Source of the DNA: CBDBBY01 sp965205055
GTDB taxonomy: Bacteria > Pseudomonadota > Alphaproteobacteria > Rhodobacterales > Rhodobacteraceae
NCBI GenBank assembly: GCA_965205055.1
Contig: OZ242030.1
Coordinates: 62,001-126,000 of the forward strand
Direction of reading: 5' to 3'
DNA length: 64,000 nucleotides
In this document: piece after piece, positions 43,221-52,833 of the stretch
Numbering within the stretch: position 1 is the stretch's first letter
Layout of the letters: the number at the start of each line of letters is the position of its first letter
Notes under the pieces: model-generated
Told to the model about the DNA's origin: nothing
Seen by the model: the letters and a program-made list of their open reading frames with translations, nothing else
The model's database searches: none
Position numbers and translations under genes: made by a program

Positions 43221-43718
43221 ATGCTGGACAACTTCGATTTCAAACGGGCTGCCAAATATCTCTTGCTTGCGGATTTCCTGGCGGGCTTCAAGCTCGGCAT
43301 GAAGTATTTCGTCGCTCCGAAAGCGACGGTCAATTATCCGCACGAAAAGGGCCCTCTTTCGCCGCGTTTCCGCGGCGAGCATGCTTTGAGGCGGTATCCG
43401 AACGGCGAGGAGCGGTGCATCGCATGCAAGCTTTGCGAAGCGATCTGCCCCGCTCAGGCCATAACGATCGATGCCGAGCCGCGGGATGACGGATCAAGGC
43501 GGACCACCCGCTACGACATCGACATGACGAAATGCATCTATTGCGGCTTTTGCCAGGAGGCGTGCCCGGTCGATGCCATCGTCGAGGGGCCGAACTTTGA
43601 ATTCGCCGCGGAAACGAGGGAAGAACTCTTCTACGACAAGGAGAAACTGCTTGCGAACGGCGACCGCTGGGAAGCCGAAATCGCGCGCAATTTGGAATAC
43701 GATGCCCCGTACAAATGA
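43221..43718 (+). CDS. nuoI: NADH-quinone oxidoreductase subunit I
   Basis: A 165-residue ferredoxin-like subunit with clusters N6a and N6b: ERCIACKLCEAICPAQAI and KCIYCGFCQEACPVDAI, each with the CxxCxxCxxxCP spacing. The N-terminal amphipathic helix anchors it to the membrane arm. The C-terminal YDKEKLLANGDRWE is family-typical. 56 bp separate it from nuoJ. Confidence 0.98.
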   Translation: MLDNFDFKRAAKYLLLADFLAGFKLGMKYFVAPKATVNYPHEKGPLSPRFRGEHALRRYPNGEERCIACKLCEAICPAQAITIDAEPRDDGSRRTTRYDIDMTKCIYCGFCQEACPVDAIVEGPNFEFAAETREELFYDKEKLLANGDRWEAEIARNLEYDAPYK

Positions 43719-43774
43719 CATGGGCTTCGCGGGCGCGGACGCGACGCCTTCGCGGACGGCCGGGAGCTGAACGA

Positions 43775-44392
43775 ATGACGCTCGCGGCGTTCGCGTTCTA
43801 TCTCTTCGCGGTCCTTGCGATCCTTGCGGGCCTCTCCGTCGTGGTCGCGAGGAACCCTGTCCACGGCGTGCTCTGGCTGATCCTCGCATTCCTTTCCGCG
43901 GCGGGGCTGTTCGTCCTTCAAGGAGCGGAATTCGTAGCGATGCTGATGATCATCGTCTATGTCGGCGCGGTCGCCGTGCTGTTCCTGTTCGTCGTGATGA
44001 TGCTCGACGTGGACTTCGCCTCGTTCCGGGCCGGCATGGCCAAGTTCATCCCGGTGGGCCTGTTGATCGGCGCCGTGCTGCTGATGATTCTCGGAATAGA
44101 AATCGGCGGCTGGTCCACCTCGACGGAGGCCATTGCGCAAAGGCAGTCGATCACGCCGGATGCGGACATGGCGCACAACACCGTCGCTCTCGGCCGCTTG
44201 ATCTACACCGATTACGTGTTCCTTTTCCAAGGGGCCGGGCTGATCCTGCTGGTGGCGATGATCGGCGCGATCGTTCTCACCTACCGCAAGCGCAAGGGGA
44301 TCAAGCGCCAGGACATTCTGGAGCAGGTCTACCGGAATCCCGAAAGCGCCGTCGAACTCAAGGATGTGCCGCCGGGGAAGGGACTGCAATGA
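43775..44392 (+). CDS. nuoJ: NADH-quinone oxidoreductase subunit J
   Basis: A 205-residue membrane subunit with five helices. LQGAEFVAMLMIIVYVGAVA includes the conserved helix-3 region with the pi-bulge typical of complex I NuoJ. The ATG at 43775 follows GGGAGCTGAACGA. An upstream in-frame ATG (43715) would add 20 Arg-rich residues and overlap nuoI. Stop overlaps nuoK by 4 bp. Confidence 0.96.
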   Translation: MTLAAFAFYLFAVLAILAGLSVVVARNPVHGVLWLILAFLSAAGLFVLQGAEFVAMLMIIVYVGAVAVLFLFVVMMLDVDFASFRAGMAKFIPVGLLIGAVLLMILGIEIGGWSTSTEAIAQRQSITPDADMAHNTVALGRLIYTDYVFLFQGAGLILLVAMIGAIVLTYRKRKGIKRQDILEQVYRNPESAVELKDVPPGKGLQ

Positions 44393-44694
44393 TCGGGCTT
44401 GCCCATTACCTGACGGTCGCAGCGATCCTGTTCGTGACGGGGGTGTTCGGAATCTTCCTGAACCGCAAGAACGTCATCGTGATCCTGATGTCGATCGAAC
44501 TCATGCTGCTGGCTGTCAACATAAATCTTGTGTCCTTTTCGACGCATCTCGGCGACCTCGTCGGCCAAGTGTTCACGATGTTCGTGCTGACGGTCGCCGC
44601 CGCCGAGGCGGCGATCGGCCTCGCCATACTGGTCTGCTTCTTCCGCAATCGGCGTTCGATTGCCGTGGACGACGTGAATCTCATGAAGGGCTGA
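44389..44694 (+). CDS. nuoK: NADH-quinone oxidoreductase subunit K
   Basis: A 101-residue three-helix subunit. The two buried glutamates of the proton path are in SIELMLLAVN and TVAAAEAAIGLAI. The length is canonical. Followed by nuoL after 6 bp. Confidence 0.97.
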   Translation: MIGLAHYLTVAAILFVTGVFGIFLNRKNVIVILMSIELMLLAVNINLVSFSTHLGDLVGQVFTMFVLTVAAAEAAIGLAILVCFFRNRRSIAVDDVNLMKG

Positions 44695-44700
44695 GCGACC

Positions 44701-46665
44701 ATGGAAGCTGCGATCCTGTTCGCTCCGCTCGTAGGCGCGCTCGTTTGCGGATTCGGCCATCGGCTGATCGGCGAAAAAGCCGCTATCGTATCCGCGACCG
44801 CGCTGCTCTTCCTCGCCGCGGTCCTCAGCTGGATCGTCTTCGTCACGTTCCACGGCGACGCCGAGCAAATCCGAATCCTGCGGTTCATCGACAGCGGCAC
44901 GCTCACGTCCGACTGGTCGATCCGCCTGGATCGCTTGACCTCCGTCATGCTTGTCGTGGTCACGACCGTGTCGGCGCTCGTCCACCTGTACAGCTTCGGA
45001 TACATGAACGACGACCCGCAATGGAAGGAAGGCGAAAGCTACAAGCCCCGGTTTTTCGCCTATCTCTCGTTCTTCACCTTCGCGATGCTGGCGCTGGTCA
45101 CATCCGACAATCTTCTCCAGCTCTTCTTCGGTTGGGAAGGGGTCGGCGTCGCCTCGTATTTGCTGATCGGATTCTACTATCGGAAACCGACGGCGAACGC
45201 GGCGGCGATAAAGGCGTTCATCGTCAACAGGGTCGGCGATTTCGGAATGGTTCTTGGCGTATTCGCGCTCTACGTCTTCGTGGATTCCATACACTTCGAC
45301 GACATATTCGCCGGGGCTGAAGGACTCGCGGAGCGCTCGTTCGAATTCTTGTGGCTCGAGATCAACGCGGCCGAACTGGCGGCGTTTCTTCTGTTCGTCG
45401 GCGCCGCCGGCAAATCGGCGCAATTGTTCCTCCACACATGGCTGCCCGACGCCATGGAAGGCCCCACGCCGGTCTCCGCCCTCATCCACGCGGCCACCAT
45501 GGTCACGGCGGGCGTATTCCTTGTCTGCCGGATGTCGCCGCTGTTCGAATTCGCCCCGACCGCGCTCGGCATAGTGGCGGTCATAGGCGCGGCGACGGCG
45601 TTTTTCGCGGCGACGATCGGACTCGTCCAGAACGACATCAAGCGCGTGATCGCCTATTCGACCTGTTCGCAGCTCGGATACATGTTCGCCGCCGCGGGAG
45701 TCGGCGTGTACCACGCCGCGATGTTCCACCTGTTCACGCATGCGTTCTTCAAGGCGATGCTGTTCCTCGGCGCCGGGTCGGTGATCACTGCGATGCATCA
45801 CGAGCAAGACATGCGCCGCTACGGCGGCTTGCGCCATCGAATCCGGTGGACATTCTGGGCGATGATGATCGGCACCCTCGCGATCACGGGAGTCGGAATC
45901 CCGCTGACCCATTTCGGCTTCGCGGGCTTCCTCTCGAAAGACGCGATCATCGAATCGACCTTCGCCGCCGGCACGGGCGCCGGATCGTTCGCATTCTGGC
46001 TGCTGGTGGCGTCGGCGCTAATGACGAGTTTCTACTCGTGGCGCCTGATGTTCATGACCTTCTACGGCGCGCCTCGCGGAGACATGCATGCCCACGAGCA
46101 TGCGCATGAGTCACCTTGGACCATGATTGCGCCGCTTGCGGCGCTCGCGGTCGGATCGGTGCTTGCCGGAACGGTCTGGTACGAAGATTTCTTCGGCCAT
46201 CATGCGCTGGAGTATTTCGGCGCGTCGATCTTCGTCGGAGAAGGCAACCACGTTCTCGAGGACGCGCACCACGTGCCGACCTGGGTGAAGGTCTCGGCGT
46301 TCGCGGCGATGGCTGTCGGCCTGGCGACCGCGTGGCTCTTCTATATCCGCAATCCGGAAATTCCAGGAGCTCTGGCGAGAGCCCACAGGCCGCTTTACCT
46401 GCTGCTTTTGAACAAGTGGTATGTCGACGAGCTTTACGACTACGCATTCGTCAAGCCTGCGAAGTGGATCGGCCGTTTCCTGTGGAGAAAGGGCGACTTG
46501 GGAGCCATCGACGGCACGCTGCACTCCGTAGCGATGGGCGCCGTGCCGTTCCTGACGCGGATGGCCGGGCGGCTGCAGTCGGGCTACTTGTACCACTACG
46601 CATTCGTGATGGTCGTCGGAATGGCGCTGATCATCGCGGCGGTATCCATCGCCGGAGGCGGCTGA
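44701..46665 (+). CDS. nuoL: NADH-quinone oxidoreductase subunit L
   Basis: A 654-residue antiporter-like proton pump with more than a dozen helices and the C-terminal lateral helix that braces the membrane arm. Signature segments are LQLFFGWEGVGVASYLLIGF (helix-5 Glu), WLPDAMEGPTPVSALIHAAT, FFAATIGLVQNDIKRVIAYS and the His-rich loop MHAHEHAHESPW. Its TGA shares one base with the nuoM ATG. Confidence 0.97.
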   Translation: MEAAILFAPLVGALVCGFGHRLIGEKAAIVSATALLFLAAVLSWIVFVTFHGDAEQIRILRFIDSGTLTSDWSIRLDRLTSVMLVVVTTVSALVHLYSFGYMNDDPQWKEGESYKPRFFAYLSFFTFAMLALVTSDNLLQLFFGWEGVGVASYLLIGFYYRKPTANAAAIKAFIVNRVGDFGMVLGVFALYVFVDSIHFDDIFAGAEGLAERSFEFLWLEINAAELAAFLLFVGAAGKSAQLFLHTWLPDAMEGPTPVSALIHAATMVTAGVFLVCRMSPLFEFAPTALGIVAVIGAATAFFAATIGLVQNDIKRVIAYSTCSQLGYMFAAAGVGVYHAAMFHLFTHAFFKAMLFLGAGSVITAMHHEQDMRRYGGLRHRIRWTFWAMMIGTLAITGVGIPLTHFGFAGFLSKDAIIESTFAAGTGAGSFAFWLLVASALMTSFYSWRLMFMTFYGAPRGDMHAHEHAHESPWTMIAPLAALAVGSVLAGTVWYEDFFGHHALEYFGASIFVGEGNHVLEDAHHVPTWVKVSAFAAMAVGLATAWLFYIRNPEIPGALARAHRPLYLLLLNKWYVDELYDYAFVKPAKWIGRFLWRKGDLGAIDGTLHSVAMGAVPFLTRMAGRLQSGYLYHYAFVMVVGMALIIAAVSIAGGG

Positions 46666-48197
46666 TGGACAATCTGCTGTCGATCGTCACGTTCACGCCG
46701 CTGATCGCGGCCGCGATCCTCGCCGCATTCCTGCGAGGCGACGATGCCGCCGCAAGGCGGAACGTGAAAACGCTGGCGTTGTTCGCTTCCACCGTAACCT
46801 TCATCGTTTCGTTGTTCGTGCTCTTCAGTTTCGATCCGAACGACACCGGATTTCAGTTCGTCGAAGAGCGGACATGGCTGCTCGGGCTGAACTATCGAAT
46901 GGGCGTGGACGGGATCAGCGTGCTGTTCGTGATGCTGACCACTTTCCTCATGCCGATAACGATCGCCGCCTGCTGGAATGTCGAGACCAGGGTCAAGGAG
47001 TTCATGATTGCGTTCCTTGTCCTGGAAACGCTGATGATCGGCGTGTTCTGCGCCCTCGATCTGGTTTTGTTCTACTTGTTCTTCGAAGCCGGCCTCATCC
47101 CGATGTTCCTCATCATCGGGATCTGGGGCGGCAAGGATCGGATATACGCGGCCTTCAAGTTCTTCCTTTACACCTTGCTCGGCTCGGTGCTCATGCTTGT
47201 GGCGATGATTGCGCTCTGGGCCGACTCCGGGACGACGAACATTATCGCTCTGCTCGGGCACGAGGTTCCCCACCAGTCGATGGAAGTCCTGGGCCTGCGG
47301 ATCTCGGGCGGCCTGCAGACGATCTTGTGGCTCGCATTTTTCGCGTCCTTCGCCGTCAAGCTTCCCATGTGGCCGGTTCACACATGGCTGCCTGACGCGC
47401 ACGTGCAGGCGCCGACCGGCGGATCCGTCATCCTCGCGGCGATTCTTCTGAAAATGGGCGGCTACGGATTCTTGAGATTCAGTCTGCCGATGTTTCCGGT
47501 CGGCTCCGAAGTGATGACTCCGCTCGTCATGTGGCTGAGCGTGATCGCGATAATCTACACCTCTCTGGTCGCGATGATGCAGGAGGACATGAAGAAGCTC
47601 ATCGCGTACTCCTCGGTCGCCCACATGGGTTTCGTCACGATCGGCATTTTCACGGCCAACAGGCAGGGGATCGACGGCGCGATCTTCCAGATGCTCTCGC
47701 ACGGGTTCATCTCGGGCGCTTTGTTCCTTTGCGTGGGCGTCATCTACGACCGGATGAAGACGCGCGAAATCGACGCGTACGGCGGCTTGGTCGTGCGGAT
47801 GCCGGCCTACGCGCTGGTTTTCATGCTGTTCACGCTCGCGAATGTCGGCTTGCCCGGCACCAGCGGATTCGTCGGCGAATTCCTGACGCTGGCCGGGGCG
47901 TTCCAGCACAACACCTGGGTTGCGGCCTTCGCCGCGACAGGCGTCATCCTGTCGGCGGCCTATGCGCTTTGGCTGTTTCGAAGGGTCGTGTTCGGCGATC
48001 TCGTCAAGGCCGCCCTGCAATCGATCAAGGAGCTGGATTCGCGCGAGAAGTGGGTGTTTGCGCCGCTCGTCGCGATCACGCTGCTTCTGGGGGTCTATCC
48101 GAGCCTTGTGACGGACGTCATCGGCCCGAGCGTGCAGGAATTGGTGGACAAGGTCGAAGCATCCGTTCCGGCCGACGTCCAGCTTGCACTCAATTAG
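46665..48197 (+). CDS. nuoM: NADH-quinone oxidoreductase subunit M
   Basis: A 510-residue second antiporter-like pump. The N-terminus MDNLLSIVTFTPLI, the segment DLVLFYLFFEAGLIPMFLII (conserved helix-5 Glu), WPVHTWLPDAHVQAPTGGSV and MQEDMKKLIAYSSVAHMGF are diagnostic. The ATG at 46665 overlaps the nuoL stop by one base. Confidence 0.97.
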   Translation: MDNLLSIVTFTPLIAAAILAAFLRGDDAAARRNVKTLALFASTVTFIVSLFVLFSFDPNDTGFQFVEERTWLLGLNYRMGVDGISVLFVMLTTFLMPITIAACWNVETRVKEFMIAFLVLETLMIGVFCALDLVLFYLFFEAGLIPMFLIIGIWGGKDRIYAAFKFFLYTLLGSVLMLVAMIALWADSGTTNIIALLGHEVPHQSMEVLGLRISGGLQTILWLAFFASFAVKLPMWPVHTWLPDAHVQAPTGGSVILAAILLKMGGYGFLRFSLPMFPVGSEVMTPLVMWLSVIAIIYTSLVAMMQEDMKKLIAYSSVAHMGFVTIGIFTANRQGIDGAIFQMLSHGFISGALFLCVGVIYDRMKTREIDAYGGLVVRMPAYALVFMLFTLANVGLPGTSGFVGEFLTLAGAFQHNTWVAAFAATGVILSAAYALWLFRRVVFGDLVKAALQSIKELDSREKWVFAPLVAITLLLGVYPSLVTDVIGPSVQELVDKVEASVPADVQLALN

Positions 48198-48210
48198 GCG
48201 ATCTCCGGAC

Positions 48211-49650
48211 ATGAGCTCAGCAGATTTCTTCGTCGTACTTCCGGAAGTCTTTCTGGCCGCGTACGCATTGGCCGCTCTGGTCTGGGGCGTCTACGCGGAT
48301 CCGAACCGGGCCGGAACGCTCTTGTTCTGGTCGACTTCGGCAGTGCTTCTCCTCGTCGGAATCTGGGTCGGTTTCGGGCCGGCCGGAACTCGCGAGGCGT
48401 TCGGCGGATCATTCGTCGACGATCCGCTCTCCAGATTCGGAAAGTCGCTCCTGTTGTTCGCGTCGGCCGTCGTCCTTCTTGCCAGCCGGGATTATTTGAA
48501 GCGGGAAGGGGCCGACAGCTTCGAATTTCCCGTCCTGACCGCGCTCGCGGCGGTCGGCATGATGGTCATGGTTTCCGCGAGCGATCTCATGGTGCTCTAC
48601 GTCGGCATCGAGCTGCAGTCGCTTTCCCTCTATGTTCTGGCGGCCTTCGAACGGAGCAGATCGCGGTCGACGGAAGCCGGATTGAAGTATTTCGTTCTGG
48701 GCGCCCTTTCGTCGGGATTGCTCCTTTATGGCGCGTCGCTGGTCTACGGGTTCGCCGGAACGACGCTGTTCTCCGGCATCGCGGCGGTCGCCGAGGCTTC
48801 AGGCGCAGGCATGGGGCTTCTTTACGGCCTGGTTTTCATGGCGGTCGGCATGGCATTCAAAATCTCGGCGGCGCCGTTCCACATGTGGGCGCCGGACGTC
48901 TACGAAGGCGCTCCGACGCCGGCGACCGCATTGCTGGCCACCGCGCCGAAGGTCGCGGCGATGGTCTTGTTCGCGCGTCTCCTTGCGGAGGCCTTCGGCG
49001 CCGCCGCGGAGGACTGGCGCGACATCGTGGCGTTCCTCTCCGCCTTTTCGATGCTGCTCGGAGCGGTGGCGGCCATCGGGCAGCGAAACATCAAACGCCT
49101 TATGGCGTATTCGTCCATCGCCCATATCGGCTTCGCTCTGATGGGCCTGGCAGCCTGGTCGGAACAGGGACTCCAGGCGATGCTGATCTACATGGCGATC
49201 TACGTCGTCATGAACATCGGGGTCTTCGCCTTCATACTTTCCATGCGGCAAGACGGACGGCCCGTGACCGACATAGGAGCGCTCGCCATGTATTCGCGCA
49301 GGGCGCCGCTGCGAGCGGCCTCGCTGCTGGTTCTGCTGTTCTCGCTGGCCGGAATCCCGCCGCTCGTGGGTTTCTTCGCGAAATTCTACGCATTCGTCGC
49401 AGCCGTCGAGGCCGGAATGGTCTGGCTTGCGATCGTCGGCGCCGTCGCGTCAGTCATCGGGGCATTCTACTATCTGCGAATCGTCTACTACATGTATTTC
49501 GGAGAAGAGCGCGAAGCGCTCGACGACAAGATGCCGAAATTCGCCGCGGGAGTGCTGGTGGCGAGCGCGGCGGCGATGGTCGCGGGCGTGTTCAACCTTT
49601 TCGGCGTGCCTGAACTGGCAACCGCTGCATCTCTGCCGGTCTTCAACTAG
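48211..49650 (+). CDS. nuoN: NADH-quinone oxidoreductase subunit N
   Basis: A 479-residue third antiporter-like pump: SDLMVLYVGIELQSLSLYVL, FKISAAPFHMWAPDVYEGAP and IGQRNIKRLMAYSSIAHIGF. The ATG at 48211 (MSSADFF) gives the usual start. Last complex I gene; birA follows after 3 bp, so read-through into the birA-coaX-rnj group is likely. Confidence 0.97.
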   Translation: MSSADFFVVLPEVFLAAYALAALVWGVYADPNRAGTLLFWSTSAVLLLVGIWVGFGPAGTREAFGGSFVDDPLSRFGKSLLLFASAVVLLASRDYLKREGADSFEFPVLTALAAVGMMVMVSASDLMVLYVGIELQSLSLYVLAAFERSRSRSTEAGLKYFVLGALSSGLLLYGASLVYGFAGTTLFSGIAAVAEASGAGMGLLYGLVFMAVGMAFKISAAPFHMWAPDVYEGAPTPATALLATAPKVAAMVLFARLLAEAFGAAAEDWRDIVAFLSAFSMLLGAVAAIGQRNIKRLMAYSSIAHIGFALMGLAAWSEQGLQAMLIYMAIYVVMNIGVFAFILSMRQDGRPVTDIGALAMYSRRAPLRAASLLVLLFSLAGIPPLVGFFAKFYAFVAAVEAGMVWLAIVGAVASVIGAFYYLRIVYYMYFGEEREALDDKMPKFAAGVLVASAAAMVAGVFNLFGVPELATAASLPVFN

Positions 49651-49653
49651 AAG

Positions 49654-50394
49654 ATGGCCAGACTCGATGGATTCGAACTCCTGATGCTCGACGAGGTCGA
49701 CAGCACGAATTCGGAAGCGATGCGCTCGATGGACGGGCTGGAGCGGCCGACTTGGATCGTCGCCGAGCGGCAGACTGCCGGACGAGGCCGGAACGGACGG
49801 CATTGGACGACGCTGCCGGGCAATTTGGCGGCGACCCTCGCGATCCGGCTGGAAGAAGAGCCCAGCTCCGTCGCATTGAGGACGTTCGTCGCGGCTTTGG
49901 CGCTCAGGGATGCGTTCATTTCTTTGGCAGGGAATGAAAGCTCGTTCACATTCAAGTGGCCGAACGATGTGCTGCTGAACAAAGGCAAGGTCGCGGGGAT
50001 ACTTCTCGAATGCGCCTCGGGTTCTCGCAGCAGCAAGCTCGCGATCGGTTTCGGCGTCAATCTCGCCGCCGCCCCGGAGCCGTCCGGAGATGGCAGCTTG
50101 GCCCGTCCCGTCAGCTTGGCCGGCGAGACCGGCGTGCGGGTCGAAAGAATGAGGTTCCTTCAGGAACTCGCTTCAGCTTATTCCAGAAAAGAGCGGGAAT
50201 TCACGCGCTTCGGTTTCGCCAGCGCGCGGGCCGAGTGGCTTGAGCGCGCGGAATTCCTCGGGGAAACCGCCTCGTTCCGGCTGTCGGACCGCATCGTGAA
50301 CGGGGTTTTCCGAACCGTCGACAGCGCGGGGCGCGCGATTGTGGACTCGGCGGAGGGCCGCCATGAAATCGCAGCTGCGGACGTGGCGGCGTGA
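49654..50394 (+). CDS. birA: Biotin-[acetyl-CoA-carboxylase] ligase
   Basis: A 246-residue biotin protein ligase that attaches biotin to the carboxyl-carrier protein of acetyl-CoA carboxylase. The ATP/biotin motif GRGRNGRHW (about 48-56), preceded by EVDSTNSEA and ERQTA, and KWPNDVLLNKGKVAGILLE are clear. No N-terminal DNA-binding domain, so it is a monofunctional enzyme and not a repressor. It overlaps coaX by 4 bp. Linkage nuoN-birA-coaX-rnj is common in alphaproteobacteria. Confidence 0.93.
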   Translation: MARLDGFELLMLDEVDSTNSEAMRSMDGLERPTWIVAERQTAGRGRNGRHWTTLPGNLAATLAIRLEEEPSSVALRTFVAALALRDAFISLAGNESSFTFKWPNDVLLNKGKVAGILLECASGSRSSKLAIGFGVNLAAAPEPSGDGSLARPVSLAGETGVRVERMRFLQELASAYSRKEREFTRFGFASARAEWLERAEFLGETASFRLSDRIVNGVFRTVDSAGRAIVDSAEGRHEIAAADVAA

Positions 50395-51173
50395 TGCAGC
50401 GCTCTTTGCTTCTTGCGATCGACGCCGGAAACACCAATACGGTCTTCGCAGTCTTGGACGGCGGCCGGATCGTGAATCAATGGCGGTGCGCGACGGACGT
50501 CGGGCGAACGGCGGACGAGTATTTCGTCTGGCTCTCCGCGCTTCTGAAGCTGGGGCGCCAAGGCGACCGCATCCGCTCGGCGGTGATTTCTTCGGTCGTT
50601 CCGAACGCAGTCTTCAATCTGGTTTCGCTTTGCAAGCAATATTTCGAATGCGCGCCGCTCGTCGTCGGCACTCCCGAATGCGCGCTTCCGATTCCGGTCA
50701 GGGTCGACGAAGGGGCGATCGTGGGTTCCGATCGCCTTGTGAACACCGTTGCGGCGTTCGATCTTTACGGCGGCGACCTCGTTGTCGTCGACTTCGGGAC
50801 GGCGACGACCTTCGACGTCGTTGATCAAGACGGCGCATACATTGGCGGCGCGATCTCTCCGGGCATAGAGCTTTCGCTCAAAGCGCTCCATATGGGGGCA
50901 GCCGCTCTTCCTCAGGTCGGCGTCGTCAAGCCCGAGCAAGTGGTCGGCAGGAATACGACGGACTGCATGCATGCCGGAATTTATTGGGGATATACAGGTC
51001 TGATCGAAGGAATCTGCAATCGGATCGAAGCGGAGCGCGGCAGAAAGATGCGCGTCGTCGGAACCGGCGGCCTTGCGAGTCTTTTCGCGAAAGGCGTGTC
51101 GCTGTTCGATGTGGTCAACCCCGACCTGACCATCCACGGACTTGCCCTCATCCACGGATTGAACAGGAGCTGA
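50391..51173 (+). CDS. coaX: Type III pantothenate kinase
   Basis: A 260-residue ASKHA-fold kinase for the first step of coenzyme A synthesis. ATP-binding segments are LAIDAGNTNTVFAV (about 6-19) and VVDFGTATTFDVV. GGAISPGIELSLKALHMGAA and VGTGGLASLF are family features. Length and motifs are normal. The ATG overlaps the birA stop. Confidence 0.95.
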   Translation: MMQRSLLLAIDAGNTNTVFAVLDGGRIVNQWRCATDVGRTADEYFVWLSALLKLGRQGDRIRSAVISSVVPNAVFNLVSLCKQYFECAPLVVGTPECALPIPVRVDEGAIVGSDRLVNTVAAFDLYGGDLVVVDFGTATTFDVVDQDGAYIGGAISPGIELSLKALHMGAAALPQVGVVKPEQVVGRNTTDCMHAGIYWGYTGLIEGICNRIEAERGRKMRVVGTGGLASLFAKGVSLFDVVNPDLTIHGLALIHGLNRS

Positions 51174-51177
51174 TTGC

Positions 51178-52833
51178 GTGGCGGATCGTTGGTTCTACAT
51201 GCCGCTGGGCGGCGCCGGCGAGATCGGCATGAATATGTACGTCTACGGATACGGTCCGAAGGGCAGGGAACGGCTCCTGCTCGTCGATGCCGGCGTGACC
51301 TTTCCGGACATGGACTCGACGCCGGGCGTGGATCTGATCATGCCCGATTTCAGGTGGATCGCCGAGCGAAGGGAGAGGCTCGAAGCGATCTTCGTCACCC
51401 ATGCCCATGAAGACCATCTGGGCGCGATCGCCTCTCTTCTTGAACAGGTTGACGCCCAAGTCTACGCGCGACGCTTCACTGCTGAAGTCGTGCGCAGGAA
51501 AGTCCGGTCGCGCGGGTTTGAAGGCGTTGAAATCCGCGAGATCGGCGCGAACCTCGAAGAGGTTTCGGTCGGACCGTTCAATGTGCGGTTTTTGCCCGTC
51601 AGCCATTCCGTTCCGGAGTCTTCGGCTCTCGTGATTGATACGCCTGCAGGAAGACTGATTCATACCGGCGATTTCAAGATCGACGACCAGCCGTTCCTCG
51701 GGGGCAGGCTGGACTTGGACACTTGGTCCGATGTCGCCCGGGACGGCTTGACGGCGCTGGTCTGCGATTCGACCAACGTGTTTTCGACCCACCAGTCCCG
51801 CAGCGAGTCGTCGGTCGGCCCCGAACTGGTCCGCCTGATGAATCGCGCGGAGGGGGCGGTCGCTGCGACGACCTTCGCGTCGAACATCGCGCGTCTCAAG
51901 CAGCTTGCCGAGGCGGGAATCGAGAGCGGCCGCAGCGTCGTTCTTCTGGGCCGCGCGATCAACGAAATGATCCAAGCGGCTCTCGAAACGGGAACGATCG
52001 GCGATTTTCCCGGAACAATCATGCCGGATGCTTGCCGGTCAGTTCCGCGACGCAATCTCCTTTTGCTCGCAACGGGGAGCCAAGGTGAAATCAGGGCGGC
52101 ATCTTCGCAGCTGGCGAGCGGAAACTATAGGGGCATCAGGCTCAGCCGCGGCGATACGTTTCTGTTTTCGTCCAAGACCATCCCGGGAAACGAGAAGGCG
52201 GTCGCTCGGATAATGAATGCCCTGTCCGAACTGGGCGTGCAGGTTGTCGACGACAGCGCGGGCATCTACCACGTTTCCGGCCATGCCAACCGGCCGGATC
52301 TAACGGCCCTTCACAAGAGGCTGAAGCCGGACATCCTTATTCCGATGCACGGCGAGCACCGGCATCTCGTGGCGCATGCCGATCTTGCGGTCCTGAACGG
52401 GCTTGATTCGCGCGTTGTGGTGAACGGGCAGATGCTCGATCTTCAAAGCAAGAAGATGATTCCCGGAGAGTGCATCGAAGCTTCAAGATTGTATCTGGAT
52501 GGAAATCGGAAGATCGGCAGCATGAGCGGTACGGTCAGGGACCGTCTCAAGATGGCGCGCGAAGGATTCGTTTCGGTTTCAATCGTCTTGGACGCGGATA
52601 CGAGGCGGCGGCTTTCCGTGAAGGCGAATTCGTGCGGCCTACCCTTGGACCGCAGCATCGATCTCGACGAGGAAGTTTCCGAAGCCGTCGAATCGGACAT
52701 CCGCCGTGCGCGTCGCCGCAACCTTGAGGACGACTCGATGCTGGAAGGTCTTGCCGTCTCGGCGGCAAGACGCACCGTTGATGGATTGATCCGAAAGAAG
52801 CCGAAAGTCGGCGTGGTCGTTCACAGGCTATAG
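51178..52833 (+). CDS. rnj: Ribonuclease J
   Basis: A 551-residue metallo-beta-lactamase/beta-CASP nuclease with 5'-3' exo- and endonucleolytic activity in mRNA decay and rRNA maturation. Zinc motif HAHEDHLGAI (about 75-84), then HTGDFKID, SDSTN-like CDSTNVFSTH, and the C-terminal beta-CASP motif IYHVSGHANRPDL and MHGEHRHL. Start is GTG at 51178, 4 bp after coaX. The last six bases overlap the stop of the convergent DEAD-box helicase gene. Confidence 0.96.
   Translation: MADRWFYMPLGGAGEIGMNMYVYGYGPKGRERLLLVDAGVTFPDMDSTPGVDLIMPDFRWIAERRERLEAIFVTHAHEDHLGAIASLLEQVDAQVYARRFTAEVVRRKVRSRGFEGVEIREIGANLEEVSVGPFNVRFLPVSHSVPESSALVIDTPAGRLIHTGDFKIDDQPFLGGRLDLDTWSDVARDGLTALVCDSTNVFSTHQSRSESSVGPELVRLMNRAEGAVAATTFASNIARLKQLAEAGIESGRSVVLLGRAINEMIQAALETGTIGDFPGTIMPDACRSVPRRNLLLLATGSQGEIRAASSQLASGNYRGIRLSRGDTFLFSSKTIPGNEKAVARIMNALSELGVQVVDDSAGIYHVSGHANRPDLTALHKRLKPDILIPMHGEHRHLVAHADLAVLNGLDSRVVVNGQMLDLQSKKMIPGECIEASRLYLDGNRKIGSMSGTVRDRLKMAREGFVSVSIVLDADTRRRLSVKANSCGLPLDRSIDLDEEVSEAVESDIRRARRRNLEDDSMLEGLAVSAARRTVDGLIRKKPKVGVVVHRL

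Noticed and set aside
44329..45912. A 527-codon minus-strand frame
   Set aside because: Antisense to nuoJ, nuoK and nuoL; composition dominated by Arg/Glu/Asp/His, as expected for the reverse of membrane proteins.
46596..48212. A 538-codon minus-strand frame
   Set aside because: Antisense to nuoM, same shadow composition, no start signal.
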